This document shows positions 8,522-17,663 of a stretch of 64,000 nucleotides of DNA, piece after piece (the stretch's first letter is position 1; each line of letters opens with the position of its first letter). Source of the stretch: Pseudomonadota bacterium (GTDB lineage Bacteria > Pseudomonadota > Alphaproteobacteria > Sneathiellales > Sneathiellaceae); assembly GCA_024743055.1 (NCBI GenBank), contig JANSXH010000006.1, positions 62,001-126,000 on the forward strand, written 5' to 3'. The notes beneath the pieces are model-generated. The model was not told the DNA's origin. It worked only from the letters and a program-made list of their open reading frames with translations, and made no database searches. A program made the translations under genes and the position numbers.

Positions 8522-8727
8522 GCTTGTACTTTCTTTGCTTTAGATGACTTTATTATGGACGCTACGCGTTAGGCGAGGAACAAACAATATTGTGAAGTCT
8601 CCGCCACCTCACTTGTTTTTGTTGCCTCCATCCGCATGCTATTCCAAATAGCACTTTAGACACGCATTACCAGCCAAATCGCATCAGTTTGCATTAGAAA
8701 AAGTTCTAGTAATGCGAACGCTTTAAT

Positions 8728-8733
8728 TATAAT
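8728..8733 (+). promoter_or_regulatory. Possible mscL -10 element
   Basis: A perfect consensus TATAAT lies in the AT-rich 267-bp gap upstream of mscL, 55 bp before the ATG. The -35 region at 17-18 bp spacing (TTCTAG) is poor, so this is a weak call based mainly on the -10 hexamer and position. The rest of the gap (8522-8727) shows no gene or strong structure. Confidence 0.35.
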
Positions 8734-8788
8734 AATACTAAATGTAAGTTACAGTAACTGCTTTTGAACAATATTTAGTGGGGGCACA

Positions 8789-9208
8789 ATGTTAAAAGAA
8801 TTCAAAGAATTCGCGATGCGCGGAAACGTCGTCGATATGGCTGTTGGTATCATTATCGGCGCTGCATTCGGAACAATCGTCAAATCACTGGTCAATGATG
8901 TCATCATGCCACCAATTGGCCTTTTGCTGGGGGGCGTGGATTTTACCAACTTCTTTATTACCTTGTCTGGTGGATCCTTTGAAACTCTTGAAGCCGCAAA
9001 GGAAGCGGGTGCCGTCACCCTCAACTACGGAGCATTTTTCAATACGATCATAAGCTTCGTAATTGTTGCATTTGCCGTATTTCTTTTGATCAAGCAGATC
9101 AACAGGCTTAAGAAAACGGAAGAAGAAGCGCCAGCCGAGCCGCCGGCACCTCCGAAAGAAGAAGTCCTGCTTGAAGAAATCCGGGATATTCTCAAAAAAC
9201 AAAGCTGA
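8789..9208 (+). CDS. mscL: Large-conductance mechanosensitive channel
   Basis: Inner-membrane pentameric channel that opens under hypo-osmotic tension. The 139 residues begin with the amphipathic N-helix [20 protein letters not shown], followed by TM1 ([19 protein letters not shown]), a periplasmic loop, TM2 (about 82-104) and a charged C-terminal bundle helix ending [13 protein letters not shown]. The loop is slightly longer than in E. coli. GGGGG lies just before the ATG. It is monocistronic and convergent with the M48 protease gene. Confidence 0.97.
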   Translation: MLKEFKEFAMRGNVVDMAVGIIIGAAFGTIVKSLVNDVIMPPIGLLLGGVDFTNFFITLSGGSFETLEAAKEAGAVTLNYGAFFNTIISFVIVAFAVFLLIKQINRLKKTEEEAPAEPPAPPKEEVLLEEIRDILKKQS

Positions 9209-9219
9209 GACCAGGCCTT

Positions 9220-10572
9220 TTATTGCCGCCGTCGGAGCTCCTGTCCAGCAATCGTGATGATATCTTCAGCACGGAGGTTGTTCGGGGTTCCGGGGGCGAA
9301 AAAATCCTGGGCACGCTTAGCGTGAAAAATAGCCTTTTGAAGGTTTCCCTGAAGCAAAGATCGTTCTGCACTCGCCATTGCCAGCAAGCCGGTTTTTCCG
9401 GTGCGGCTGTAAGCAGTTGCCAGCTGGTCCCAGGTTGTCCCATTATTCACCTCGTAAGATAGACTTTCTAGAAGAACGGCTATGGCCTTCTCCGAGTCGG
9501 CTACTTGTCCCGTGGCGTTTAGAACTGTTCCGTATAGTGTAAGAATAAGTGGCTCGTCTGGAGCTAATGCAATTGCCGTTTCCAATGAAGGAAGGGCTCC
9601 GTAGACATCTCCGTTCTCATAAAGTGCCTGGCCTTTCAATTCGTGAAAATACGGATCGTCCGGAAACTCCTGCAAAAGGCTATCGATCTCCGTCAAAGCC
9701 TTGTTCATATCCGGATAGCGGAAATACCCGATCGCCCTGGCATACCGGCCATAGACGGACTGGTCTTCGGGCGGGTATTTTTTTAGAGTTTTAGCGAGAG
9801 CGCGGGTATAGCCAAACAGCTTGGCTTGAATACGCTTTAATTCATCAATTTCTGCCGGGGTATCTGGCACATCTTTGTAAGGTGAAGATTCGACCCGACG
9901 CTTCAAGGCAGCCACACGCTCACTGCTGATCGGATGGCTTCGATAGTAGGTCGGAATGTTTCCATATGCCCTATTTTCTGCGGATCCAAGGATGTCCAGA
10001 AAATCAACCATGCCACGGCCCGACTGGCCGGTACTTTCCAGATAAGATATTGCGGCCTGATCCGCCGATGATTCCTGGGTACGGCTATATTGTAAAAATG
10101 ACTTTGTTGCCGTGTCCTGAGCACCAAGAATAATAGCACTTCCTGCCTGGCCACCACCGGCGACAATTGCCGCAGCTCCCAAGATATATCCGAGAATGGC
10201 CTTGATACTCGCATTCTCCAGGGCATCCTGCGTTCGGGCAAGGTGCCCCCCTGCGATATGGCCGGTTTCATGGGCGATGACGCCCTTCAGTTGCCCGGGG
10301 TTATCCACCCGCTCCAACAGGCCGGTAAATATAAATAGTCGCTGGCCACCTGCAACAAAGGCATTAAGAGCGCGGTTGTTGATTATATAGATGGCGACAT
10401 CGTTACCGTTCAGTCCAGCAGCATCGAACAGGGGGGTTGCATAGGAGCGAAGGGTATGTTCAATTTCGGCGTCACGAATAAAAGACAGCCCTGACCTTTG
10501 AGCAGATGCCTGAGGCACTGCCATAAGGAAGACCATAAATATGGACATCAGAGAAAATATGCGCTTGATCAA
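9220..10572 (-). CDS. Periplasmic M48-family metalloprotease with TPR region (BepA-like)
   Basis: Zinc protease likely involved in outer-membrane protein quality control, as for BepA/YfgC. The 450-residue precursor has a signal peptide (1-24, ending ASA), the M48 domain with zinc motif HETGH at 101-105, the downstream SSADQAAISYL helix carrying the third-ligand region, and a C-terminal TPR-like section (about 255-450). The start given is TTG; an in-frame ATG at 10548 gives a shorter signal lacking the basic residues, so TTG is preferred. Its 5' end faces the GGT-like gene. Confidence 0.9.
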   Translation of the reverse strand: MIKRIFSLMSIFMVFLMAVPQASAQRSGLSFIRDAEIEHTLRSYATPLFDAAGLNGNDVAIYIINNRALNAFVAGGQRLFIFTGLLERVDNPGQLKGVIAHETGHIAGGHLARTQDALENASIKAILGYILGAAAIVAGGGQAGSAIILGAQDTATKSFLQYSRTQESSADQAAISYLESTGQSGRGMVDFLDILGSAENRAYGNIPTYYRSHPISSERVAALKRRVESSPYKDVPDTPAEIDELKRIQAKLFGYTRALAKTLKKYPPEDQSVYGRYARAIGYFRYPDMNKALTEIDSLLQEFPDDPYFHELKGQALYENGDVYGALPSLETAIALAPDEPLILTLYGTVLNATGQVADSEKAIAVLLESLSYEVNNGTTWDQLATAYSRTGKTGLLAMASAERSLLQGNLQKAIFHAKRAQDFFAPGTPNNLRAEDIITIAGQELRRRQ

Positions 10573-10615
10573 AAATTACGTCCTCTCGCTGAATACTAAA
10601 GGTAGGAACAGAACC

Positions 10616-12076
10616 GTGCGACGTCAATGTGGACTTCGTAGCAGATCTTTGGTCATCGCGTCTGCTTTTCTTCTCGCTGCCTGTGCAGAGCCGGAGATTC
10701 CTTTGGGTGAAATTGGGAATGTTGAAGGTCCTCTTGGTGGAGCGGCCTCGGACGAGCCAAGGGCAACACTGGTAGCGGAGGACATCCTTGCGTCCGGTGG
10801 AACAGCGGCGGATGCCGCTACGGCCATGTATTTCACCCTGGCGGTTACCTATCCTATTGCGGCCTCCCTTGGTGGTGGCGGGGAATGCCTCGTTTATGAC
10901 ATCGAGACCAACAAGCTTGAAAATCTTCAATTTCCTAATACAGCTCCTGCTGCGGGTGGGACCATTGCAATCCCGGGCAATATCCGGGGTATGACAGCTT
11001 TGCAAGCTCGCTACGGTCGCCTTGCGTGGACGTCGATCCTGTCTCCCGCAGAGAAAATTGCTAATTTTGGAGAACCCTTGTCCCGGGCTCAACATATGGC
11101 CATGGTCTTGAATAGTGACCAACTTCTGCTCGATTTTAACCTGAACACCATTTTCCGCGAAGAAAATGGTGAGTTTGTGGCGGAAGGGACCAAAATCCGC
11201 CAGATCCGTCTTGCCAGTCTTCTATCTGCCTTAAGATCCGAAGGCGGAGCGGCCTTTTATGGTGGCAACTGGGCTCGGACCTTTGTTGAGGATGTCAGCA
11301 ACGCCGGTGGAAACATTACCTTGCCCGACATGGTGAATTATAAACCAGTCTGGCTGGAGGCCCGTACCTTTGAAGTGGACAATAACACCGTCGGCGTATC
11401 GGCTGGGCGGAGCGGGGAGATTTATCGGGATCTTTGGCTGTCTCTGTTTGAGGGAAAAGGGTTTCTTGGGATTGATCAGGAAATTGAATTAGCCGAGGTT
11501 GCGAAGAACACGGTCGAAATATTCGATGCCTATCAAAATTCCGCTTTATTTATCAGCAACGGTACAACCTCCTTCGTCACCTCTGATAGTCGAGGGAACG
11601 CGGTCGCCTGCGTCGTCGGCGTCAAGCGTCCATTTGGGACAGGGAGAATAGGGGAGATTACCGGAATTGTTCTGTCGCCAAATATCCCTGCAGAAGAAAG
11701 CGAATTCCTGACATCTCCCATGCTGATCGTCAACTTACCCAATAAAGACTTCTATTATGGTAGCGCTGCAACAGGAGGTGCCGCCGCAACCCCGGCCTCC
11801 ATCTCCACCGCCCTTAGCGTAACAGCCAATGACAAAGATCTGGATAGCGCTATTCAGGGGCCTAGGCTATTTGCAACAAATCCTGGCCTGCCATTGCTTT
11901 ACGAAAGCTCTATGGGTCAGGAAGACATCAACAACCTCAAACAAAATTTTCCAATCCTGGTGGAAGTAGACCGATTAGCGTCCGTAAATGCTATTTATTG
12001 CCGCGACGGCAAGGTACCAAATTGTGTTTCCCGACATGATCCGCGTGGATACGGCCTGTCGATTATCGAAAATTAG
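10616..12076 (+). CDS. Gamma-glutamyltransferase-like lipoprotein, substrate Arg not conserved
   Basis: GGT-superfamily protein (Ntn hydrolase) of about 486 residues, roughly 90 shorter than E. coli GGT. It has a lipoprotein signal ending LLAAC, then the GGT N-terminal block with ILASGGTAADAA and SLGGGGECLVY. The nucleophile-like threonine, T317, is in NGTTSFVTSDSRGNAV, aligning with TTHYSV of GGT. The arginine that grips the glutamyl carboxylate (FREMAP in E. coli) is replaced: FPNTAP. I chose GTG 10616 because AGGA lies 8 bp upstream and this removes the overlap with the divergent M48 gene; an ATG at 10541 or 10559 would be the longer alternative. The true substrate is unknown. Confidence 0.78.
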   Translation: MRRQCGLRSRSLVIASAFLLAACAEPEIPLGEIGNVEGPLGGAASDEPRATLVAEDILASGGTAADAATAMYFTLAVTYPIAASLGGGGECLVYDIETNKLENLQFPNTAPAAGGTIAIPGNIRGMTALQARYGRLAWTSILSPAEKIANFGEPLSRAQHMAMVLNSDQLLLDFNLNTIFREENGEFVAEGTKIRQIRLASLLSALRSEGGAAFYGGNWARTFVEDVSNAGGNITLPDMVNYKPVWLEARTFEVDNNTVGVSAGRSGEIYRDLWLSLFEGKGFLGIDQEIELAEVAKNTVEIFDAYQNSALFISNGTTSFVTSDSRGNAVACVVGVKRPFGTGRIGEITGIVLSPNIPAEESEFLTSPMLIVNLPNKDFYYGSAATGGAAATPASISTALSVTANDKDLDSAIQGPRLFATNPGLPLLYESSMGQEDINNLKQNFPILVEVDRLASVNAIYCRDGKVPNCVSRHDPRGYGLSIIEN

Positions 12077-12107
12077 CCTCGCAAGCTCTCGGAACTGGAG
12101 TTTTAAC

Positions 12108-13268
12108 GTGAGTAATCCTGTTAATAGGGAAATCAGCCCCTTTATAGCCATGGAAGTGATGAAGGCTGCAAACGCCCGAGAGGGCGACGGCCTGCCAGTT
12201 TATCATATGGAAGTCGGTCAACCAGCCACCTCTGCCCCCAGCAAAGTTCTGGAAAAGGCAGCTGTAGCCCTGACCAAAGAGCAGATCGGATATACTGATG
12301 CCCTGGGCCTCCCTCCTTTAAGGGCAGCCATCGCCAAACATTATGCAGACTTTTATGGCGTCAATGTCGCGCCAAGCCGCGTCATTGTCACGACAGGATC
12401 TTCCGGTGGATTTCTTCTTTCCTTCCTTGCTTCCTTCTCCGCGGGAAGCCGGGTCGCCCTTGCAGAGCCCGGCTATCCGGCCTACAGGAATATATTGACC
12501 GCCCTGAATATGGATGCAGTTGGTCTGCCTTGTAATGCCACAACGAATTTCCAGCCCACAGCAAAAATGCTATCAGAACTGGAGAGGCCAGTAGACGGAC
12601 TGCTCGTTGCCAGTCCCGCTAACCCAACAGGCACCATGCTGTCGAAAGCGGGCCTACAAAATCTGATCGATCATTGTCAGGAAAACCAAATTCAGTTTAT
12701 TTCTGACGAAATCTATCATGGGATTTGCTATGGGGAGCCAGCGGTAACCGCCTTATCGCTTACAGATGAGGCCATCATCATTAACTCCTTTTCAAAATAT
12801 TTCTCTATGACCGGCTGGCGGTTGGGATGGATGATTATCCCGGATCGATTGGTTGGAACCGTCGAGAAACTGGCCCAGAACCTGTTTATTTCGCCGCCCG
12901 CCCTGAGCCAATATGCAGCCATCGAGGCCTTCAGTGGAATGGAAGAGCTTGATCAGTATGTGGAAGTCTATGCGCGCAATCGGGAGATCCTGCTGAAGGA
13001 ATTTCCGAAAATGGGTCTGTCAAAGCTCGCGGCGGCAGAAGGCGCCTTTTATATCTATGCGGACTTACGACACTTGACTAATGACAGCGTTGAGTTCTGC
13101 AAACGCATGCTTGCCGAGACCGGCGTCGCAGCGACCCCAGGCCTTGATTTTGATCCGGCAAGGGGAAACAGTTTCGTCCGTTTCTCATTCGCTGGAGCAA
13201 CTCCAACAATTGAAAAAGCAGTTGAGGAATTGAAAAACTGGTCGGTTATTAAAAAAGGGAACCCTTAG
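12108..13268 (+). CDS. Class I/II PLP-dependent aminotransferase
   Basis: Fold-type I aminotransferase of the aspartate aminotransferase superfamily, 386 residues. The PLP-binding lysine is K230 in INSFSKYFSMTGWRLGW, with SPANPTGT and SDEIYHG upstream as the cofactor-contacting motifs. The amino-acid specificity cannot be read. GTG 12108, preceded by CTGGAG, gives the family-typical start SNPVNREISPFIAMEVM. A longer frame from 11988 would run through the end of the upstream gene and adds nothing family-like. It probably shares a transcript with the GGT-like gene 31 bp upstream. Confidence 0.9.
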   Translation: MSNPVNREISPFIAMEVMKAANAREGDGLPVYHMEVGQPATSAPSKVLEKAAVALTKEQIGYTDALGLPPLRAAIAKHYADFYGVNVAPSRVIVTTGSSGGFLLSFLASFSAGSRVALAEPGYPAYRNILTALNMDAVGLPCNATTNFQPTAKMLSELERPVDGLLVASPANPTGTMLSKAGLQNLIDHCQENQIQFISDEIYHGICYGEPAVTALSLTDEAIIINSFSKYFSMTGWRLGWMIIPDRLVGTVEKLAQNLFISPPALSQYAAIEAFSGMEELDQYVEVYARNREILLKEFPKMGLSKLAAAEGAFYIYADLRHLTNDSVEFCKRMLAETGVAATPGLDFDPARGNSFVRFSFAGATPTIEKAVEELKNWSVIKKGNP

Positions 13269-13288
13269 GTTCCCTTTTCTTTTTTCCT
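13254..13288. terminator. Bidirectional intrinsic terminator
   Basis: Stem GGGAACC, loop CTTA, stem GGTTCCC, flanked by an A-run on the left and TTTTCTTTTTT on the right. It overlaps the last codons of the aminotransferase gene and lies 10 bp beyond the convergent RNase E gene, so it can end transcription in both directions. Confidence 0.88.
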
Positions 13289-13296
13289 AATTGCGG

Positions 13297-15843
13297 TTAG
13301 CCGCGCCGCCACCATCCACTGCGTTTCTTTTTAGGTTTTTCATCCTGAACTGTCTCGGACGGTTCAGATGGCGTTTCCTCAGCTAATTCCACCACGACAG
13401 CTTCCTTTGTGTCAGGCATCTCAGCTGTCTCTGGCGCATCACTGGACGCCTCTGATTCAGCCTCTGCCGACTTCTTTGAAGAGCGTCGGCGGCTCGTCGT
13501 CTTTTTCTCGGCCTGCTCTTCAGTTCCCGAGGAAGCCTCAGTATCTTCTGTAGCTGCAGCAGTTTCTTCACTATCCGACTTCTTACGACGTGAGCGGCTT
13601 CGCGGTTTTTTGGCAGTTTTTTCGCTCTCATCCGAGCTTTCAGACTTTTCCTCTACGGCAGGAATTCCTTCGGAAACTGTTTCCGCCTCTGCATCTGCAA
13701 CCGTGATCGGAATAACAACCGCATCAGAATTATCGGATTTGTTTTCAGAAGAATCTGAATCTGTTTCCTCTGTATTGCTTTGACGTGAGCGACGACGACC
13801 GCCCCGTTTTCCACGTCTGCGCCGTCTGGGTTCTTCTGTTTCATCCTCGCTTGACTCAGGTGAGTCTTGAGTATCTTCGTTGTTACCTGACTCACCTTCG
13901 GACTGGGATTCGCTGTCATCACGTGGTTTACGGCGGCGACGGCGACGGCGGCGCTTGGATGATCCGCCTTCCTGCTCCTGGTCAGTTTCCTGTTTTTCGT
14001 CTTCGTCATCTTTGACGTAAGGAGTTGTCGCAGACGTATCCCGGACGACCGGTGTGAAATCGCCAGGTTTACCTTTTTCCCTGACAATCTCATGATCATT
14101 GAGGTTTGTCGTTGAGTCAGCCAGGATCATGATTGTCATGCCATACATGTTTTCCAGACCCTGGATAACTGACCGCTTTTGGTTCAGCAAATAGATCGCA
14201 ACTTCCGTATGAACTGTCACCGTGATCCGGGCGCTTCGTTCTCGAACACCTTCTTCTTCAAGAGTTCTGATAATCAACAGTGCCGTTGATTCAATAGACC
14301 GAACAAAGCCGGATCCACCGCAGGTATGGCAGATATTCGTACTCGTTTCCAGGAAGCTCGGACGTAGCCTTTGACGAGACATCTCCATCAGGCCAAACGG
14401 GCTGATACGGCCGACCTGGATGCGGGCTCTGTCGGATTTCAGGCAATCCTTCATCCGCCGCTCGACAGCTTTGTTATTGCGATTGTCGTCCATATCGATG
14501 AAATCGATCACGATCAAACCGGCAAGGTCACGTAGACGCAACTGCCGGGCAATCTCTTCAGCGGCTTCAAGATTGGTTTTGACTGCTGTATCTTCAATAT
14601 TCCGCTCGCGGGTCGCTTTACCAGAGTTAACATCAATGGAGACCAGAGCCTCCGTCGGGTTAATTACAATGTAGCCACCTGACTTCAACTGGACTTCCGG
14701 GTGATACATGGCCGCAAATTGCTGCTCAACCTGGAAACGGTGGAACAGCGGAATAATGTCTTTATAAGGCTGTACCTTCTTAGCGTGGCTCGGCATGAGC
14801 TTGCGCATAAACTCCTTGGCGACCTTGTAACCTTCATCCCCTTCAATCAGGATCTCACTGATTTCCTTGGTGTATAAATCACGGATACTGCGCTTGATGA
14901 GGTTTGCTTCCTCATAAACACAATAAGGGGCGATGGACTTCAGGGTCAGTTCGCGAATATCATCCCAAACACGCATCAGGAATTCATAGTCACGCTTGAT
15001 TTCGACCTTGGTGCGGCTCATGCCAGCAGTTCGAATGATAACTCCGACACCTTCCGGAACGTCCAGCTCGGACGCTATCTTTTTCAGCCGCTTGCGATCA
15101 GAGGGGTTGCTGATTTTTCGACTAATTCCACCACCACGGCCGGTGTTGGGCATCAAAACGCTATAACGACCCGGCAAGGAAATATAGGTGGTCAAGGCCG
15201 CGCCTTTGTTGCCACGTTCTTCCTTTACAACTTGAACCAGGAGAATTTGCCGTCTTTTGATGACTTCCTGGATCTTGTAATGACGGCGGGCAGGGGCCTT
15301 GCGACGGGGCTCGACATCATCTTCACCGCCTAGATTCTCGACAGTGTGATCTTCATCCTCATCGCCGACAGTTTCCAAACCGCCAACTGTGTCATCGGCA
15401 TCATCAACGACACCTTCTTCATCCTCATCCGATGAACTATCCGGGTTATCGGACATCGCTTCAGCTTCTGGTGCGTCCTCAGCTGCGTCTTCAGAAGTCT
15501 CTTTAGCAGACTTAGCGTCATCCTCGGCTTCTTCCTGGGCGTGGGCCTCGCGCTCGGCCGCGGCCTCCTGTTCCAACAGAACTTCTCTGTCAGAGACGGG
15601 AACCTGATAATAATCCGGGTGAATTTCACTGAAGGGAAGAAATCCATGGCGATTACCGCCATATTCGACAAAAGCAGCCTGCAAAGACGGTTCTACCCGT
15701 GTCACTTTTGCCAGATAAATATTGCCTTTGAGTTGTTTTTTTGACGCCGTCTCGTAGTCAAATTCTTCAAGACGGGTACCTTTTACAATTACGACGCGTG
15801 TCTCCTCATCATGAGACGCGTCGACTAACATCCGCGTAGCCAT
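13297..15843 (-). CDS. rne: Ribonuclease E/G
   Basis: Endoribonuclease for mRNA decay and rRNA/tRNA processing, scaffold of the degradosome. At 848 residues it has an S1 domain near the N-terminus (KGNIYLAKVTRVEPSLQAAFVEYG) that is interrupted by an acidic insert of about 90 residues, as in other alphaproteobacterial RNase E. The catalytic DNase-I-like domain holds VIDFIDMDDNRNN, and the zinc-link is CHTCGGSG. The tail is a long low-complexity region of alternating acidic and Arg/Lys tracts (about 590-848), ending in WWRRG. Such tails bind RNA and partner proteins. A 500-bp gap upstream suggests a regulated leader. Confidence 0.95.
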   Translation of the reverse strand: MATRMLVDASHDEETRVVIVKGTRLEEFDYETASKKQLKGNIYLAKVTRVEPSLQAAFVEYGGNRHGFLPFSEIHPDYYQVPVSDREVLLEQEAAAEREAHAQEEAEDDAKSAKETSEDAAEDAPEAEAMSDNPDSSSDEDEEGVVDDADDTVGGLETVGDEDEDHTVENLGGEDDVEPRRKAPARRHYKIQEVIKRRQILLVQVVKEERGNKGAALTTYISLPGRYSVLMPNTGRGGGISRKISNPSDRKRLKKIASELDVPEGVGVIIRTAGMSRTKVEIKRDYEFLMRVWDDIRELTLKSIAPYCVYEEANLIKRSIRDLYTKEISEILIEGDEGYKVAKEFMRKLMPSHAKKVQPYKDIIPLFHRFQVEQQFAAMYHPEVQLKSGGYIVINPTEALVSIDVNSGKATRERNIEDTAVKTNLEAAEEIARQLRLRDLAGLIVIDFIDMDDNRNNKAVERRMKDCLKSDRARIQVGRISPFGLMEMSRQRLRPSFLETSTNICHTCGGSGFVRSIESTALLIIRTLEEEGVRERSARITVTVHTEVAIYLLNQKRSVIQGLENMYGMTIMILADSTTNLNDHEIVREKGKPGDFTPVVRDTSATTPYVKDDEDEKQETDQEQEGGSSKRRRRRRRRKPRDDSESQSEGESGNNEDTQDSPESSEDETEEPRRRRRGKRGGRRRSRQSNTEETDSDSSENKSDNSDAVVIPITVADAEAETVSEGIPAVEEKSESSDESEKTAKKPRSRSRRKKSDSEETAAATEDTEASSGTEEQAEKKTTSRRRSSKKSAEAESEASSDAPETAEMPDTKEAVVVELAEETPSEPSETVQDEKPKKKRSGWWRRG

Positions 15844-16345
15844 ATATTAGCTCCGTAACTGCCCATCTCCTTTGTGAGTGAGAAGATCGCAGTTTATTTC
15901 TGGGGAAATCGTCAGCGCCTCATATTTTAAAACCGAAAAATAGCAGGCAATTAAATTGCTTACTTGGTTTTCTGGCTGCCAAACTGTCTGCCAACATCGG
16001 CAAACAGAACGATTTCTGTTTCACATTCTTTCTCTGCATTGTCTTAAGCGCTGTATCCTGACGCTCCGGGGATTGAAATATATATCCAATGCCAACAAAA
16101 GCTGTCGGAAACGGCGCCGCCCGTCCTCCAATAATCGACGGAGTAGGGACTGACCACAGGAACCCACGTCGCGATGATAGCTTTTTTGTTCCTGAACTAC
16201 CAAACGAATAATGACGTAGGGTCAAAAATAATCACAATTGCATATACTGTTGATTGATCGCGGAGGCTGAAACCGTTACTTTAGGACGGCTCGATATCAA
16301 TTTTATCGACTGGACGAGTGTGTTCAAAGTTATGTGATACCGGAT
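15844..16345. other. Long rne/amiC intergenic region (rne leader)
   Basis: About 500 bp without a convincing gene. Reading leftward, a TTGACC hexamer (complement of 16220-16225) with 17-bp spacing to a weak TGGTAG could be an rne promoter, which would give a leader of over 300 nt. RNase E genes often carry long 5' leaders through which the enzyme tunes its own mRNA, so this fits, but no specific leader structure is identified. On the amiC side, a small inverted repeat TCGATA-8 bp-TATCGA lies at about 16291-16310. Short frames here lack family likeness. Confidence 0.45.
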
Positions 16346-17551
16346 ATGGATATTTTTAGTCGCTTTTTCCGATTTTCTCTGTTGATCGTTGCCGCCATTT
16401 TAATCCCGGTGACAATCGCCGTCGCAGAAACGAAGCCGCCAATTGAGGTGTCTTCCGTTCGCCTTGGCATCCATAAAGACAAGACTCGCTTTGTTATGGA
16501 ATTGAGCGAGAAGCCAGAATTTGACCTATTTCTTTTGCCGGACCCATACAGAATTGTCATCGATATGCCTGAACTTCGTTGGCAGACTGATGATAGTGCG
16601 AGTCGTAAAAAGGGAATCGTTGAAAACTTCCGATTTGGGTTGTTTCGTGAAAATACCTCTAGAGTTGTCCTTGACGTAGATGGCCCGGTCAAGATTTTAC
16701 GCACTGTGGTGCTTCCGCCTACTTCCGGAAAGCCGCACCGGTTTTTCATAGATATTCAGAAAACCGACCACACAAGCTTCATGCAAGCGGTGAAGGAACG
16801 CCGGCAAAAGAATGCGGCTACTCAGAAGGTGGCCTTAAAAACACCGATACCGCCTGTGCGGGCTAAGACCTATAAAGTCGTTATAGACGCCGGGCATGGG
16901 GGGATAGACCCGGGTGCCATTGGCAGAAGCGGTGTGTATGAGAAGACCCTTACCCTTCAAGTCGCCAAAAAGCTTTATCGTATTCTTGATAAAAAGAAGG
17001 GCTACCAGCCCATCATGACAAGGGACCGGGATATTTTCCTCAGTCTTCGAGAGCGGGTCAATGTCGCTCGTAAAGAAGGAGCCGATCTCTTTATTTCAGT
17101 CCATGCCGATTCTATTAGCCGACCCGATTTCAGGGGAGCTACGGTTTATACCTTATCTGAAACCGCTTCAGATGATGAAGCGGCGGAAATTGCCAAATCA
17201 GAGAATCGCTCTGATCTGATCGCGGGAGTCGACATTGAGTCACAAGACGATACCGTCCAAGGCATCCTTGTCGATCTGGCGCAGCGGGAAACCATGAATT
17301 TCTCTGTCAGATTTGCAGAAATGCTAATTCCTCAAATGACCAAATCTGGCCTGAAGACTAGTGGGCGCTCCCATCGCTTCGCCGGGTTTCGGGTTCTTAA
17401 AGCGCCAGATGTTCCGTCAGTCCTTGTGGAACTAGGGTACCTGTCAAACCGACAAGACGAGAAAATCCTGAAATCAAAAGATGGACAGACGCGATTGGCG
17501 GCCGCAATTGCCAAAGCTGTTGAACAATATTTTAAGACAGTTGATCCATAA
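16346..17551 (+). CDS. amiC: N-acetylmuramoyl-L-alanine amidase (AmiC type)
   Basis: Periplasmic zinc amidase that cleaves septal peptidoglycan cross-links during daughter-cell separation. It has a signal peptide (MDIFSRFFRF then a hydrophobic core ending AVA), an AMIN domain (about 30-125, VRLGIHKDKTRFVMEL) that targets the septum, and a C-terminal Amidase_3 domain with the zinc-site motifs VIDAGHGGIDPG, GVYEKTLTL and SVHADS and the catalytic region VLVELGYLSN. An in-frame GTG at 16334 would add four residues; ATG is preferred. It lies 112 bp upstream of the PBP1A gene, so two peptidoglycan enzymes are neighbours. Confidence 0.95.
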   Translation: MDIFSRFFRFSLLIVAAILIPVTIAVAETKPPIEVSSVRLGIHKDKTRFVMELSEKPEFDLFLLPDPYRIVIDMPELRWQTDDSASRKKGIVENFRFGLFRENTSRVVLDVDGPVKILRTVVLPPTSGKPHRFFIDIQKTDHTSFMQAVKERRQKNAATQKVALKTPIPPVRAKTYKVVIDAGHGGIDPGAIGRSGVYEKTLTLQVAKKLYRILDKKKGYQPIMTRDRDIFLSLRERVNVARKEGADLFISVHADSISRPDFRGATVYTLSETASDDEAAEIAKSENRSDLIAGVDIESQDDTVQGILVDLAQRETMNFSVRFAEMLIPQMTKSGLKTSGRSHRFAGFRVLKAPDVPSVLVELGYLSNRQDEKILKSKDGQTRLAAAIAKAVEQYFKTVDP

Positions 17552-17663
17552 TTCTGCCATAGAACCAGGGTATAAATAGCCTTGGATGCCGTTTTTTACC
17601 TGATAATTATTATTTTATTGTCTATATCTAGTGATTAAGCTGTTTGTTTGAGTTTACCGGCAT

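Noticed and set aside
11988..12107. N-terminal extension of the aminotransferase
   Set aside because: It runs over the end of the GGT-like gene in another frame; GTG 12108 has a ribosome-binding site and a family-like N-terminus.
13368..14099. Several long frames opposite or out of phase with the RNase E tail
   Set aside because: The repetitive acidic/basic codons of the rne tail create open frames on both strands; their products are low-complexity and unlike known proteins.
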